A stretch of DNA of 64,000 nucleotides from Rhea pennata (lineage: Eukaryota > Chordata > Aves > Rheiformes > Rheidae): NCBI RefSeq assembly GCF_028389875.1, contig NC_084675.1, positions 21,662,412-21,726,411 of the forward strand, given 5' to 3'. This document shows, piece after piece, positions 54,121 to 64,000 of this stretch. The position numbers and the translations under genes are program-made. The notes beneath the pieces were generated by a model. The model was not told the origin of the DNA and searched no databases. It worked only from the letters and a program-made list of their open reading frames with translations. Position 1 is the stretch's first letter. Each line of letters starts with the position of its first letter.

Positions 54121-54372
54121 GTCAGTGCGCGCCGGCCGGCACGCGGTGCGGTCGGAGCCGCCGGGGCCCCTCCGGACCCGGGAGACGCGGAGCCGACCGC
54201 GGGCGGGCTGCGGGCTCGGGCCCTGGCGCGCGGAGGGCGAGTGGCCGAGGCATGCAGGAGCGGAAAGGTCTAAGCCTCCACGGCAATAATTAACACAGTA
54301 ATTAATATATGTGAATGGTTTTATTCGATAGCTTCCCTGCACCGAAGCCTCCTTAGAAGGCGTCGATCATTA

Positions 54373-54384
54373 CCCCCCCCCCCC
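54373..54384 (+). repeat. C12 homopolymer
   Basis: Twelve consecutive C residues about 250 bases after exon 3, a G-run on the opposite strand. Confidence 0.93.
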
Positions 54385-55640
54385 AGCTCTTTAACTGAAG
54401 ATTACTCATTTGCCTTAATTGCTCCAGGGGCTGCTGCTGGTGGTGACTCATTCCTGCTGCGGTCCGGCGCGAGCGAGCGGGCAGCGCGGGCTCCGCGCAC
54501 CTTTGGGACGAACTGGCGGGGCAGCCGGTGTCGTTCAGGCGCCAGCGGCGGCAGTGGCAGCGGCCGGGTGCCGTTTCCTCCGCGCGAGTTGCAGGACGCC
54601 GGCGAGCTCGGCCCCGGCGCGTGGTGCTGCAGCAAGTCGGCTGCCGCTGCAAACCTGCCGGGTCGGGACGGGGCGCGCGGGGCAGCCAGCCGGGGTGCCG
54701 TGTCCTCCGGGGCGCTGGCACAACCGTGCTTCCAGGAACACCACGTGCTCCCCCGGCTAATCTTAGCTCGGAATAATCGTCGAGCATCGGCGGGCGGCGA
54801 AAGCCGGCAAGGCGGCACCGTGCAGCCGACCGGCTCCTCTGCAAGGCGGCAGCCGCGCGCGCGGGGCCGGCGGCTGCGGGCGCCCAGCGGCTTCGCTGCT
54901 GCGGGGTACGAGGCGGCGTGATCTCAGCACCTCGCAGGTCTGCGCTGGGGAGGGGGGGTGGTTAAGACCAGAGGTCTCTTAATTGACTTGTCCCCGGTGC
55001 TGCTCTCATGGAGGAGGATGTTGCAGAGGGGTTCGCCCCCATTGCGAGGCATCTTGCACCTGCGAGCGATTTCGGCGAGCCCCCGGGGCAGTGTGCGGGG
55101 GGAGAGAGATGCCGCCGCAGGGCTTGGGGCGCCCGGGACACCTCCGGCTGATGCCAAAGGGAAGGAGCAGCAGGGCAGCAGCCCTGCGGCCGGTTGTTTC
55201 AGCTTTCCGGACTTTGGGGTCTTCAGAGCCGGAGGGAAGGTGGCAGTGGAAATTCCTGCATCGGAAGGAAGAGCCCCAGAGACCTGAACAGGGAAGGACG
55301 AGCCAAAGCCTGAGACGAACCGAGACACTCGGTTTTGGGTTTGATAGCTGGCTTTACAGCTTTCCCATACATTTCGGGGCCGTGCTGCACGGGAACAGGA
55401 CGGGTGGGGTTTCCCGTGAGCCACAGCCGCCGCTCGCAGCCTTGCCTGCTGCTCGGGGCTGACCTCCGTCTGCCGCTTCCCACCAGGACGAGGTTTCCTC
55501 GGGGCCACCAGGGATAAATGCAGGGGCTTCGGGCTCCCACAGATGACTAGGGAACAAACTAGGACTGACGCATCTGAGCATTGTCTGAAAACACAGACAA
55601 AAACCCAGCATTTTCTGTGGAAATAATAAAAAAAATTACA

Positions 55641-55692
55641 GTCATTGGAAGTCCAATTTCCCATTGAGAAATTGCCTCACTGGGAAACTTCC
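55641..55692. repeat. Cluster of overlapping inverted repeats with paired CCAAT
   Basis: ATTGG (55644-55648) and CCAAT (55653-55657) form a palindrome with a 4-base spacer. CAATTTC (55654-55660) pairs with GAAATTG (55668-55674). GGAAGT at 55647-55652 can also pair with ACTTCC further right (about 55687-55692). Several alternative stems are therefore possible within 50 bases. Confidence 0.8.
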
Positions 55693-58397
55693 AGGCAGCC
55701 TCAGCACTATTTACCGCCTCTGCTTTACGTGCCTCGACAGGGAGCTCCGGGCCGGCCGCCGCGCCCACAGCCCGAGCCGGCCGCCGGCCTCGCGCCCCGG
55801 CGGTCCCGCCGCTGGCACGGAGCAGGAGGCCGGCGAAGGCCACCTCCCGGTGGTGGCACCTCCCGAGAAGTTGCAATAGAGAAAATTACTCAGAAGAAGC
55901 AGAGAGATTAGAGCAAGCGCTTCAGAGCATTTATTTTTAAACTATGGTAAGAAAATTGAGTTCTTCCTTTCTGAGACTCATTTCTTGTCTAGCCATAGCA
56001 ATTGCAATTAGACGCATTTCAGGGGCATTAGGCAGTTAATATATTTATCAAATTATTCACGTAATTTAGCGTAGCTTTGGCTGGGAACAACTATGCCTTG
56101 CGAGGGTACAGTGAGAACTAAGCACTATTAGCTTTCACTCCTTCATAACAGTTTGGTGGTCCATAAAGGATTAATACAGTGGAGATTTTGTAATAGTCTG
56201 CTTGAGGACTGGGGCCCTCCTCAGCTTCCTCTGCCCCAGGCAGCAGGGGAACTCAGCCAAAACTGAGAACTCAGCTCTTTCAGTCTTTCCTCGTGGATCA
56301 TTTTTCCAGACCTCTGGTCATTCATCATTTTCCGTGCTCTCCTGTGGATTTGTTCTGACTTGTCCTTATCTTTCGTGAAGTCTGGTGCTCAAAAACCGGA
56401 TGCGGTGCGTCTGCTGAGAGCTTCCCTGTGCTGCACGCAGCAGGAGGATGGCTGCACAGCGCAGCACGCTTCTCGTCTGGCTTTTGGGGTGATGGGGTTG
56501 GTTTCTTCTTTGTTTTTGCAGCAGAAAACATTGTTCGGTACTTTTCAGGACCTCCCACTTCCATGCAATAACATGCATGCAATAACAGTGCTCTCCTGGC
56601 TGCAGCAGAGTCAAATTAAGAGGCTCCCCCTGCCTGGCCCTGGTCCCAGTGACCCCTAGCCCAGCTTTTGCACAAAGGCTTTTGATACAAAACTTCTCTC
56701 CTGCCCCCCACATCTGCTTAGTTAATCAGGTGACATTAAGGGAGCTGAGTTAGGGAGTATTTCTGCAGGGGGTTATGCCGGCACTCCTGCCTTGCAGGGC
56801 GTGGGCCAGTGGTGGAGCTGAGGATGGTGAAGCCGGTATTGCTGCAGCCAGGCTCCCGGGGCAGCCGCTGCAAACACAGCACGGCGCAAACACCTGAAAA
56901 TGAGAGTCAGGGATGCTGCGTGGTCCGGGAGCTCTTTGCAGTCCTGCTGAAGCTCGGCACCCCTTGCTCTTGCCCAACTGCGAGGCCTGGGCACCCACGT
57001 GGTGTCCCGTCGCGCTGGGCTCTGGGCGAGCCCTGCCTGGCTGTCCCTGCGGTCATCTCCAAGCCCAGCGAGGGAGGCTGAATGGGGAAAGCTGCATGCC
57101 CTGCTCAGCTGGACGGGGCAGGAAGGCTGTAGCGGTTAAAGGGAAAATGGACTCGCCATTTGCCGTTCCATTTTGGTTGAGGTAGGGTGGCTTTTTTTTT
57201 TCCTCCCTGATGGGAGGCTCCCCCAATGCAGCACATCTGCCCAGATGGGAACAGCTCCATGTGAAACCCAGAGGCGAGGTGCCCCTTGCTTACCTCACAG
57301 GGATAAAAGCGGCGTGTTTCCCCCCAGAGGCAGGGATTGGGCGCGGGGGCGATCCCTCGGCACGCCGAGCACCAGGCACGAGGCATGGTGCGCGCCGTCT
57401 CCGGCTGGGGCTCGGATTTTCCCTCACATGCCTGCGAACCGGATTTGGAGATGATGGAAAAAGATGGTCAGATGGATCTGTGCAGAATGCAAATGGACAG
57501 GGGAGTAATCACCTTAGCGGGATTAGAGTCACTGGGGCTCTGCGCGGCGCAGGAACGGTACCCGCGGGAGCCGGGCGCCTGCGCTCGAGAGCAGGGAGTG
57601 ACGCAGGCTCCTCCCTGCCAGAGCTGCAAGCTCCTGGAAAAAGCGGGGCTGTTCAAAGAAGACAGCCAGGGCCCACAGGCAGTGCTGGCCCACTCCTGTG
57701 ACTGCCCAGGCCTCCTGGCAGCTCTGCCTAAAAAGCAGGTTGGGTGGTTCATCGCTGCCTTGCACAGGGCCACCACACACAGGGTCTCTGCTGGCTGGGG
57801 AGGCAGGAGGGGAGGCAGAAACTGCAGGGGCCAAAGGACCCGCCGCTGTTGCGCCTGGTTTGATCAGCTGGAAATGAAAGTCATCATAGTGGTGGCAGGT
57901 GGCTTGTGGCTCTCCTTCTAGAAAGGTAGGTGGCCCTCGCATTTACAGCGGTGAAGAAATGCTGGCTTAGTGCATGATGAAGCTGAAGGAAGAGCAAAGC
58001 GCTTCTGTTCCTCGAAGGGGCAGTTGCCGTTTCTCCCCTCCTTAGAGCCAGCTTTGCATCCTCCTCCCGGTTCAACAAAGCCTGCATCCAAAGGCAAGCT
58101 ATTTGACTGAGCCACCTCCTGTGCTGGGCTGCAGCTGCCTGCACCATGTGGGTCTGTGGATGCTCTGGATGATTCCAGGTTTGGTGTTAAACTAATGTCA
58201 CCTTTTTCTCGGTCTAGTAGCAGGAAGACATTTATTGTGCTACTCTGTTGTGGTCCTGATCTTGCCCTGTGGCTTCCCTGCCATCCGACACACTCAGTCC
58301 TTTTCTTTGACATGAAAAACTCTGGTAGGTGCCTGCAGAATAGAAATAATCCTGTTGCATTTTTCTCTCTCTTTTCTCTCAACTACAACACAAAAAG

Positions 58398-59317
58398 GGC
58401 TCGAATGCCAGAGGCCAAAGCGCCAGAATTCGAGTGATGACATTGAGGTCCTTTCCACTGGGACGCCGCTCCAACAAGAGAGCCCTGAGCTGTACCGGAA
58501 AGGGACCACCCCGTCTGACCTGACTCCTGATGACAGCCCACTGCAAAGCTTCCCTGCCAGTCCCTCCTCCACCCCACCGTTGGGCCCTTCCTGCAGGAAC
58601 AAGAGCACGCATTTCTCCAGGCAGGTCTCAGTGGATGAAGAGAGGGGTGGGGAAATCCAGATGTTGCTGGAGGGACGCGGTGGGGACTACTTGCGACCCA
58701 ACAGCTGGAGCGAAGAGAAAGTCAGTGGGACTCGCGGTGTGAGAAGTGGGACACTGCGCAGTGGTCAGCTAGGGTCAGCCTCCATCCCCGAAGACTACAG
58801 AGGCCGGAGTGGAGGACACAAACACTCGGCCTCCAACCACAAGCAAAGAGAGAGGTGGACAGATTCCCCAGCCACGGTTTCTTGGACTTCCCACCACAGG
58901 TCCCACAACCACAGCTCAGGGAGCTCCAAACTGCTTGAGCTAGATGAGGAGAAGATGAGCAATTATGAGATGGAGATGAAGCCCCTCATGAGGATGGATT
59001 CTTATATGCAAGAGATTCACACCCAAAAAAGACACTATAGCAAAGGGGGACCCTGCAGGAGCATGGCTGATGACCACCGTGGGGAAGACCGGGGCTTTGG
59101 GGTTCAGAGACTGAGGTCTAAGTCCCAGAACAAAGAGAATTTCAGGCCAGCTTCCTCTACCGAGCCTACGGTGCAGAAACTGGAAAACCTGAGATTCGGG
59201 GACAAAGCTGAACCTCGGCTACTAAGGTGGGACTTAACCTTCTCCCCGCCACAGAAATCCTTACCTGTTGCACTAGAATCTGAAGAGGACAATGGGGACA
59301 CACTCAAATCCAGTACG
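58398..59317 (+). CDS. JPH3: JPH3 coding exon 4 (divergent region)
   Basis: This exon encodes the end of codon 429 and residues 430-735. It begins GLECQRPKRQNSSDDIEVLS and ends with LKSST. Two blocks mark it as junctophilin-3: IEVLSTGTPLQQESPELYRK with the following GTTPSDLTPDDSPLQ, and LRWDLTFSPPQKSLPVALES near the end. Between them the sequence is serine-, arginine- and histidine-rich (for example SWTSHHRSHNHSSGSSKLLE), as expected for the poorly conserved divergent region. The acceptor is CAAAAAG at 58391-58397 after a pyrimidine tract; the donor is AGTACG|GTAAGT at 59318, phase 0. The four exons total 735 codons, and a short final exon encoding the ER membrane anchor is still missing. Codon third positions are much less GC-rich than in exon 2. 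Confidence 0.98.
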
Positions 59318-60144
59318 GTAAGTAGGCAAACTTGTGTGTTGAAATCTGGCCAAGAAACCTGGTGCTGAGCTGTTGTAGTATTGCACAGAGTGGAAAGGGA
59401 GTTCGCTCTGCTAGCGAACTGAATTATCCTGTGTTAGTGCCTTGAATTTCCCCTACTTCTCCCGTGCTACATAATAGAGCATGTTGGAAGTTGATGCGGG
59501 GTTTCCTGTGCAGTTTTCGAAAGCTTGCTTTGGCTGCAGACCTTCTTGGTGGGAGCAGTGGGTTCTTCAACAAAGGATGTGAGCAAGGAAGTTTGGTTTT
59601 GTTTTGTACCTTAGCCCAGGGCCAGCAATAAAAACACATTAGAGTGCTGGGTTTTTGAACATGTACCTTGTAGAAAAGCTGCAGGACTAGGCAAGCCTTT
59701 GTTGATGCTAACTTATGGTTAAGTTATAGCAGCAGAACTTCACATTGCCCTGAGCGTAACTTGGCTATTGCAACATCACTGCCTAAATCCTTACAGCTTG
59801 GTATTGCATCAGCCTGCAGTGCTCGCCCTCACTCCACTGCAATGTGCTGGCACCACCTGTTGATGCAGCGGCCTTGTCATGCTGTTGTGCTGGAAACCTA
59901 CACAAGGTACCACAGCCATGGAGCAGGGCACATCGTGGCAAAGGCTCTGCTGATATTCTGTGGGGGGTGGACTCAGCACGATTTTGTTCCTCTTGTTTGT
60001 AAGAAATGGAAGCACACACTATAGAAAGCTAGGGAAATGTGCTTTAGATGAACTACTATGGCTTGATTGCAGTGCTAACTGGAACATCATTCTCAGAGAA
60101 ATTATCAGTGGGCTGGCAGTACACTGGAGCGGGGGAATTGAGCG

Positions 60145-60960
60145 GCTTTCTGCAGGGGGTCTGTCCTGAATCGATCACTGCTCAGGGTTTTCACTAATGA
60201 TCTGTATGGTGCAATACAGCTCATGTTTATTCAGCAGGTAGATGTCGCTGAGCCAGGAGGGGCTACATGCAGTCTGGTTGGGGGGACGTAATGAAAAAGG
60301 ATCTTGGCAATCTGGAGCAATAGGATGCAATTCAGTAAGGAGACACAGGCAGAGAAAGCAAAGGACAAGTACAGGAAGGAGTAACAGGCTAGCCAGCGGT
60401 TCTGCAGATCGGGGTGATAAAACAGATTAGAGCCTGACATCAGTTGATACTATCACTCAACTGAGAAGAACACAAGTACACTCTGAGCAGGAGAATAACT
60501 TGCGAGTCCCACAGGATAAGAGCTGGTGATACATCGAGTGCTGGGCTCCTCATTTCAGGAGAGACAAGGACTCACTGGCAATCAACAGGAATGACTGGTT
60601 GTCTCAAAGCATGACCTGCGAGAAAAAACGGGAAGAGCAGGAGTTGTTCAGGCTAGAGAAGAGGAGATGGAGCAATCTTCAAACATATAAACAGCTGCTG
60701 CAAAGTGGAAGGGAATAATTTGTTCTCCGTGAACAGAATTAATGGGTTTAAATTCAAGCAGCAGAGGCAGAGGTTAGCTATTAGCCACTATAGCAAGTCA
60801 AGGGCTGGAATAAATTGCCTGGGGAGGCTGTGGTGGCTGAGAGGGGAGAAGGTAGACTAAGAACAGGTTGAACAGCTGTAGCACAGATGTAACTTGGATA
60901 GAGTTGAACTGGCTTGGGAGAAGGCTGAGCTATGTGACTTCCCCATGCCCTTTCCTACTC
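60145..60960 (+). mobile_element. Old CR1 LINE copy, end of reverse transcriptase region to 3' part
   Basis: The left end TGCAGGGGGTCTGTCCTG and TCACTAATGATCTGTATGG correspond to the end of the CR1 reverse transcriptase domain (Q-G-x-x-x-x-P ... N-D-L). Further right, GTGCTGGGCTCCTCATTTCA, TTCAGGCTAGAGAAGAGGAG, AATAAATTGCCTGGGGAGGC and AAGAACAGGTTGAACAG are the familiar ordered blocks of CR1. The reading frame is broken by stops and indels, so the copy is dead and 5'-truncated. The family 3' end (GACTAGATGA-like) is only faintly kept near 60905-60960. Its strong divergence suggests that it is much older than the copy at 14400. Confidence 0.85.
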
Positions 60961-63033
60961 TGTTTTTTAATGAACCCAGGACCTATCCTTAAAAGCAGCT
61001 TCCTCCCTTATTTTTCCCCTTGGTTTTGCATTGCTAGGAGAGGTGGTGGTGGTCTGATGGAAACACGGCTGCCCTGGCTTAGCACTGCTGTCTCTATGCA
61101 GTAGGGAAGCCAGCGATGCTCAGAATTCACCCTCTGTGAGTGAGCATCAGACACGCGGCAGGGCTGATGGGTCCCATGCTGCTGGATGTACCACAGCCCA
61201 GGCGAGATGCGCACCTAGGAACCAAGAAATCTGCAGCTCTCAGGTGGTGAAATTTCAGGTTCAGGCAGAAAAGTGGACCTAGATCGCCATGTCAGGGTAG
61301 CAGAAGACACTTGTTTGTTTGGAAGACAGGGACTGTGAAACCTAAATGACATCTGTCAGTCACTCTGAAAGTCTGGGCTGGAGGCATCCTGGTCTGCAAT
61401 GTGTGATTACTGTTACCATACCTACCAGCATCCCTGCTCTTCCAGCCACCTGCCAATAGCTTTGCCAGCAGAGCAAAGGTGTTGGTACCTGCAGCCAAGG
61501 GATGACAGTGAGCAGGTGAGGGAAAGGAGAGAGCAGTGACAACTTCAGGAAACCCACTGCCTCCTGCGATCATGGATAAGTCTCCCCCATACCCAGCCCT
61601 GGAGCCTGCTTGCTTCCTATTCATCTTGCAGGCTCAAAAGCACCCACACAGCATTTGAGAATTGAACACTCTGTTTGCTGGTGGACTGCACTGTGGGACA
61701 CATCTTGCCTGTCAAGAAAAAATGAGAGCCCTAGGTTAAACCTGCCCTGAGCACACAGGCGGTACCTCCAACGAACAAGCAAGAGGGCAGTGAGTCCAAA
61801 CTGAACTATCTTTACTTGCTGGTGTAGCTGTCTGGGAAGCACTAAAGAAATGAAACGTATCATTAGGAGCCTAACAGGCTTTCAGAGGAAAAGCAACATC
61901 AGTCATTGCACGGACATCAACCCTGTTGAAGTCTGTGGGACTTGCAGATGGTCCAGCACCTTTGATAATGTGACCTCACATGGCAGCAGGGAACTGGGAG
62001 AGACATGGATGCCTTAGCACAGAGGCAGAGTCTCGACACATGGCGCGAAGGAGGAAAGAAGCAAGCGTTTCTCCTCACTCAGTTAGGCGTTCCTTGGGGC
62101 GATCGCTGGCACAAAGAGTCCTCGTGTCTCTCCCCACTCAGCCCAAGTTAGACATGCTGCTGAGGCTCACACCTCACATTCAGACCCCAGCCTGCGTTCG
62201 GGAGCCATCACTGTTACATAAATCTCTCACACCCAGGGAGGAGGGCTTGAGCTGCAGCTTTGGAGGTAAACAGCCACTAATGCAACATAACATTAATGGC
62301 TATTTTGAGTGAATCCCAAACAATAACTAATAGGCGCAGTTGCATGTAAAAATGCATAGAAAAGCCATTAGAATGCACATCATACTTTTAAGTGCTGTAG
62401 CTGTGAAGCAGCATGTTCAGTTTTCTCACATTCATAACCGAGGGTGGAACAGATGGTGAAGGTTTGGGAGGAAGCTAATGTAATACAGAGGAAGAGATAA
62501 TATGTGGATTTAAATAACCTACAATGCCAGCAACAATTTGTTCTCACAAGAATTCCACTGTGCGAGCAGGGTTTTATTCCAGTGGTCTGGCAGAGAGGAG
62601 GGTCATCAAAAGGAGCAGGGTAAAAGGTATAAAAAGGAATGGAGAGTGCAGTGATCCGTGTTGCAACTTCCTGTGTAACACCATGACCTTGCCTGCACCT
62701 GCTGTCAAGGATCTCAAAGCATTTCCAAGTTCAGAAACCACAATGATTTCCTGAGGAGGAGCGGGAAGCTAAGGGGAAAGGATTTACCCTACAACCTGCC
62801 ATCAACCTGCCTCTGTGCATGCTCCCTGACACAAGACACTCACATGCTCAATCCTGCACAAAACATTACGTCCACGAGGGGTCCCATTCATGCTCCAGAT
62901 TTTCCGATGCAAAAGTAAGGCTCCCCAACTTCCCTGAAGCTCCATTTAGCATGCTGGTTTTAGATAACCCTTCCCTTCCTACCTCCAGCAGCTTGCCTCC
63001 AGTGTGCAGGCAAACCTCAGCTCCCGGGGAAGG

Positions 63034-63064
63034 CTGTGTGTGTGCGTGTGTGCGCGTGTGTGTG
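63034..63064 (+). repeat. (TG)n microsatellite with CG interruptions
   Basis: About 30 bases of alternating TG and CG. Confidence 0.9.
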
Positions 63065-64000
63065 CCCACGCCATTTCAGCTTGCATGACAGCCTGCTTCC
63101 CTGTGATCCACAGCACTGCCATCTGTGAAGCTGCTCACTGAAAAGGGCATTTCTCATCTCTAAGACAGCTGGGCTGCTTCAGAAAGGTGCCTGCCAATGA
63201 AAGAGAAGGATGCTGTTAGCTAAGTAGGTCTATTTTTGCCCTACCTGGAGTATCCCTGTGCAAAGCTGAGGTTACCCTCACAGGTCAGCCTGTTTTAAAA
63301 ATAATCCGCCACAAACCAGCTACACATGAGGCTCAATGAGCCTGGCAGGTTGGGTCTCTGTTACCATGCCAGCTCCAACCTGGTTCAGGAGCAAACACAG
63401 CTCTGTCAGTGCCCACAAGGCATGAGAAGGGGGTGCAAGTCTTGGAAGAAAACAGTCTCAAAACTACCCCTGCTCTTCCTCTCTTGATTTCTGTCTTGGA
63501 AAAGAGGCTGGAACTGCTGGGGGCTGTGGGGTCCCTTGATTTCCAACCTCTTGCAAAGTCTGCACAGGTGAGGACGCAGACCTCTAGAGAAGTCAGACAT
63601 ATAGGTTTCTATACGCGCTATGGGAACTTTGTTTTTCATCTGTCCCTTAGAAACAGGCCCCAGATGCCCCCTTCATGGGGGCTGCACACCAGTAATTGAA
63701 AACTGCTCTTACAGAGGTCATTTTTTGAGGCCATCACTCAATAACATTGATGAAATTCAGGAAAGCATTCAGCACTGCTTGGCATTCACTACTAGGGGAC
63801 TTTGGGGTTTCAGGGTCATCAAGTCAGTGCTACATTCATACAAATGGTTTAAAATTACATTTAAGGCCTCTCGCTCTTTCTGTATCTCTGTGTGCACTGA
63901 CCCCTGCATGCACAGAACAAACTCACATCAATTGTCATCGTTCGGGCAGATGAAAACGGAAGCAAGCGCGCCAGGATGAGTGTCGTCGTTGTTGGATTAA

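Larger units (their letters stand above)
54121..58397 (+). other. JPH3: JPH3 intron 3
   Basis: 4,277 bases, GT (54121) to AG (58397). The first third is GC-rich (about 54440-54930 and 55725-55860), and the remainder is more ordinary. A C12 run lies at 54373-54384, an AT-rich segment with repeated TAATTA motifs at 54283-54318, and a cluster of inverted repeats at 55641-55692. A pyrimidine tract (about 58361-58380) precedes the exon 4 acceptor. No other gene was recognised. Confidence 0.9.
59318..64000 (+). other. JPH3: JPH3 intron 4 (partial)
   Basis: At least 4,683 bases from the exon 4 donor to the right edge. The expected last exon, a hydrophobic anchor of about 26 residues, was not found. 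The region contains a degenerate CR1 element (60145-60960) and a TG microsatellite (63034-63064). The remainder is unremarkable, AT-richer sequence with short chance frames. A splice-acceptor-like sequence at the extreme right (ending at 63915) opens an 85-base frame of unknown meaning. Confidence 0.8.

Noticed and set aside
59318..64000. JPH3 terminal membrane-anchor exon
   Set aside because: I looked for a short hydrophobic segment of the ILVVMVILLNIG type after an AG and found none, so it most likely lies beyond the right edge.

Overview
The window looks like a bird nuclear genome. The evidence is vertebrate-type exons with GT-AG introns, strong CpG islands, few transposons, and two CR1 LINE fragments. 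One of these (about 14400-14490) carries the avian-type 3' end with its 8-bp tail repeats. Two protein-coding genes are recognisable, arranged head to head: ZCCHC14 on the minus strand (coding exon 1 at 2358-2921, transcribed out of the left edge) and JPH3, junctophilin-3, on the plus strand (coding exons 1-4 at 28288-28669, 41202-41979, 53996-54120 and 58398-59317). The same neighbours and orientations are known from human 16q24.2, so this is conserved synteny. The species cannot be named from the sequence.

Layout: 1-2357 is ZCCHC14 intron 1. 2358-3760 holds its first coding exon inside a CpG island, with a promoter that has three CCAAT boxes and looks able to fire both ways. 3800-27240 is an AT-richer intergenic stretch of about 23 kb with no recognisable gene, only simple repeats, one CR1 tail and a tandem/inverted repeat cluster near 18.15 kb. 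27240-28287 is the JPH3 CpG island promoter and 5' leader. JPH3 introns 1 (12.5 kb), 2 (12.0 kb) and 3 (4.3 kb) contain many GC-rich islands separated by short AT-rich, homeodomain-motif-like segments. Intron 4 (from 59318 to the right edge) is AT-richer and contains an old CR1 copy of about 0.8 kb (60145-60960).

The four JPH3 exons join without a frame break to give 735 codons: six MORN motifs, a joining segment, two more MORN motifs, a long charged helix and the divergent region. The short last exon, which in other vertebrates encodes the C-terminal ER membrane anchor, was not found and probably lies to the right of the window. JPH3 ties the endoplasmic reticulum to the plasma membrane in neurons. 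ZCCHC14 is an RNA-binding partner of the TENT4 poly(A) polymerases. Their adjacency is positional; no shared pathway is implied.

I found no clearly new biological system. The items most worth a second look are the array of intragenic CpG islands and AT-rich islands in JPH3 introns 1-3, the sharp change in base composition after JPH3 exon 3, the hairpin-plus-tandem cluster at 18.15 kb, the palindromes at 37951, 50917 and 55644, the G-tract cluster at 47.6-54.4 kb, the overlapping upstream ATG at the JPH3 start, and a possible exon-like segment at the right edge.
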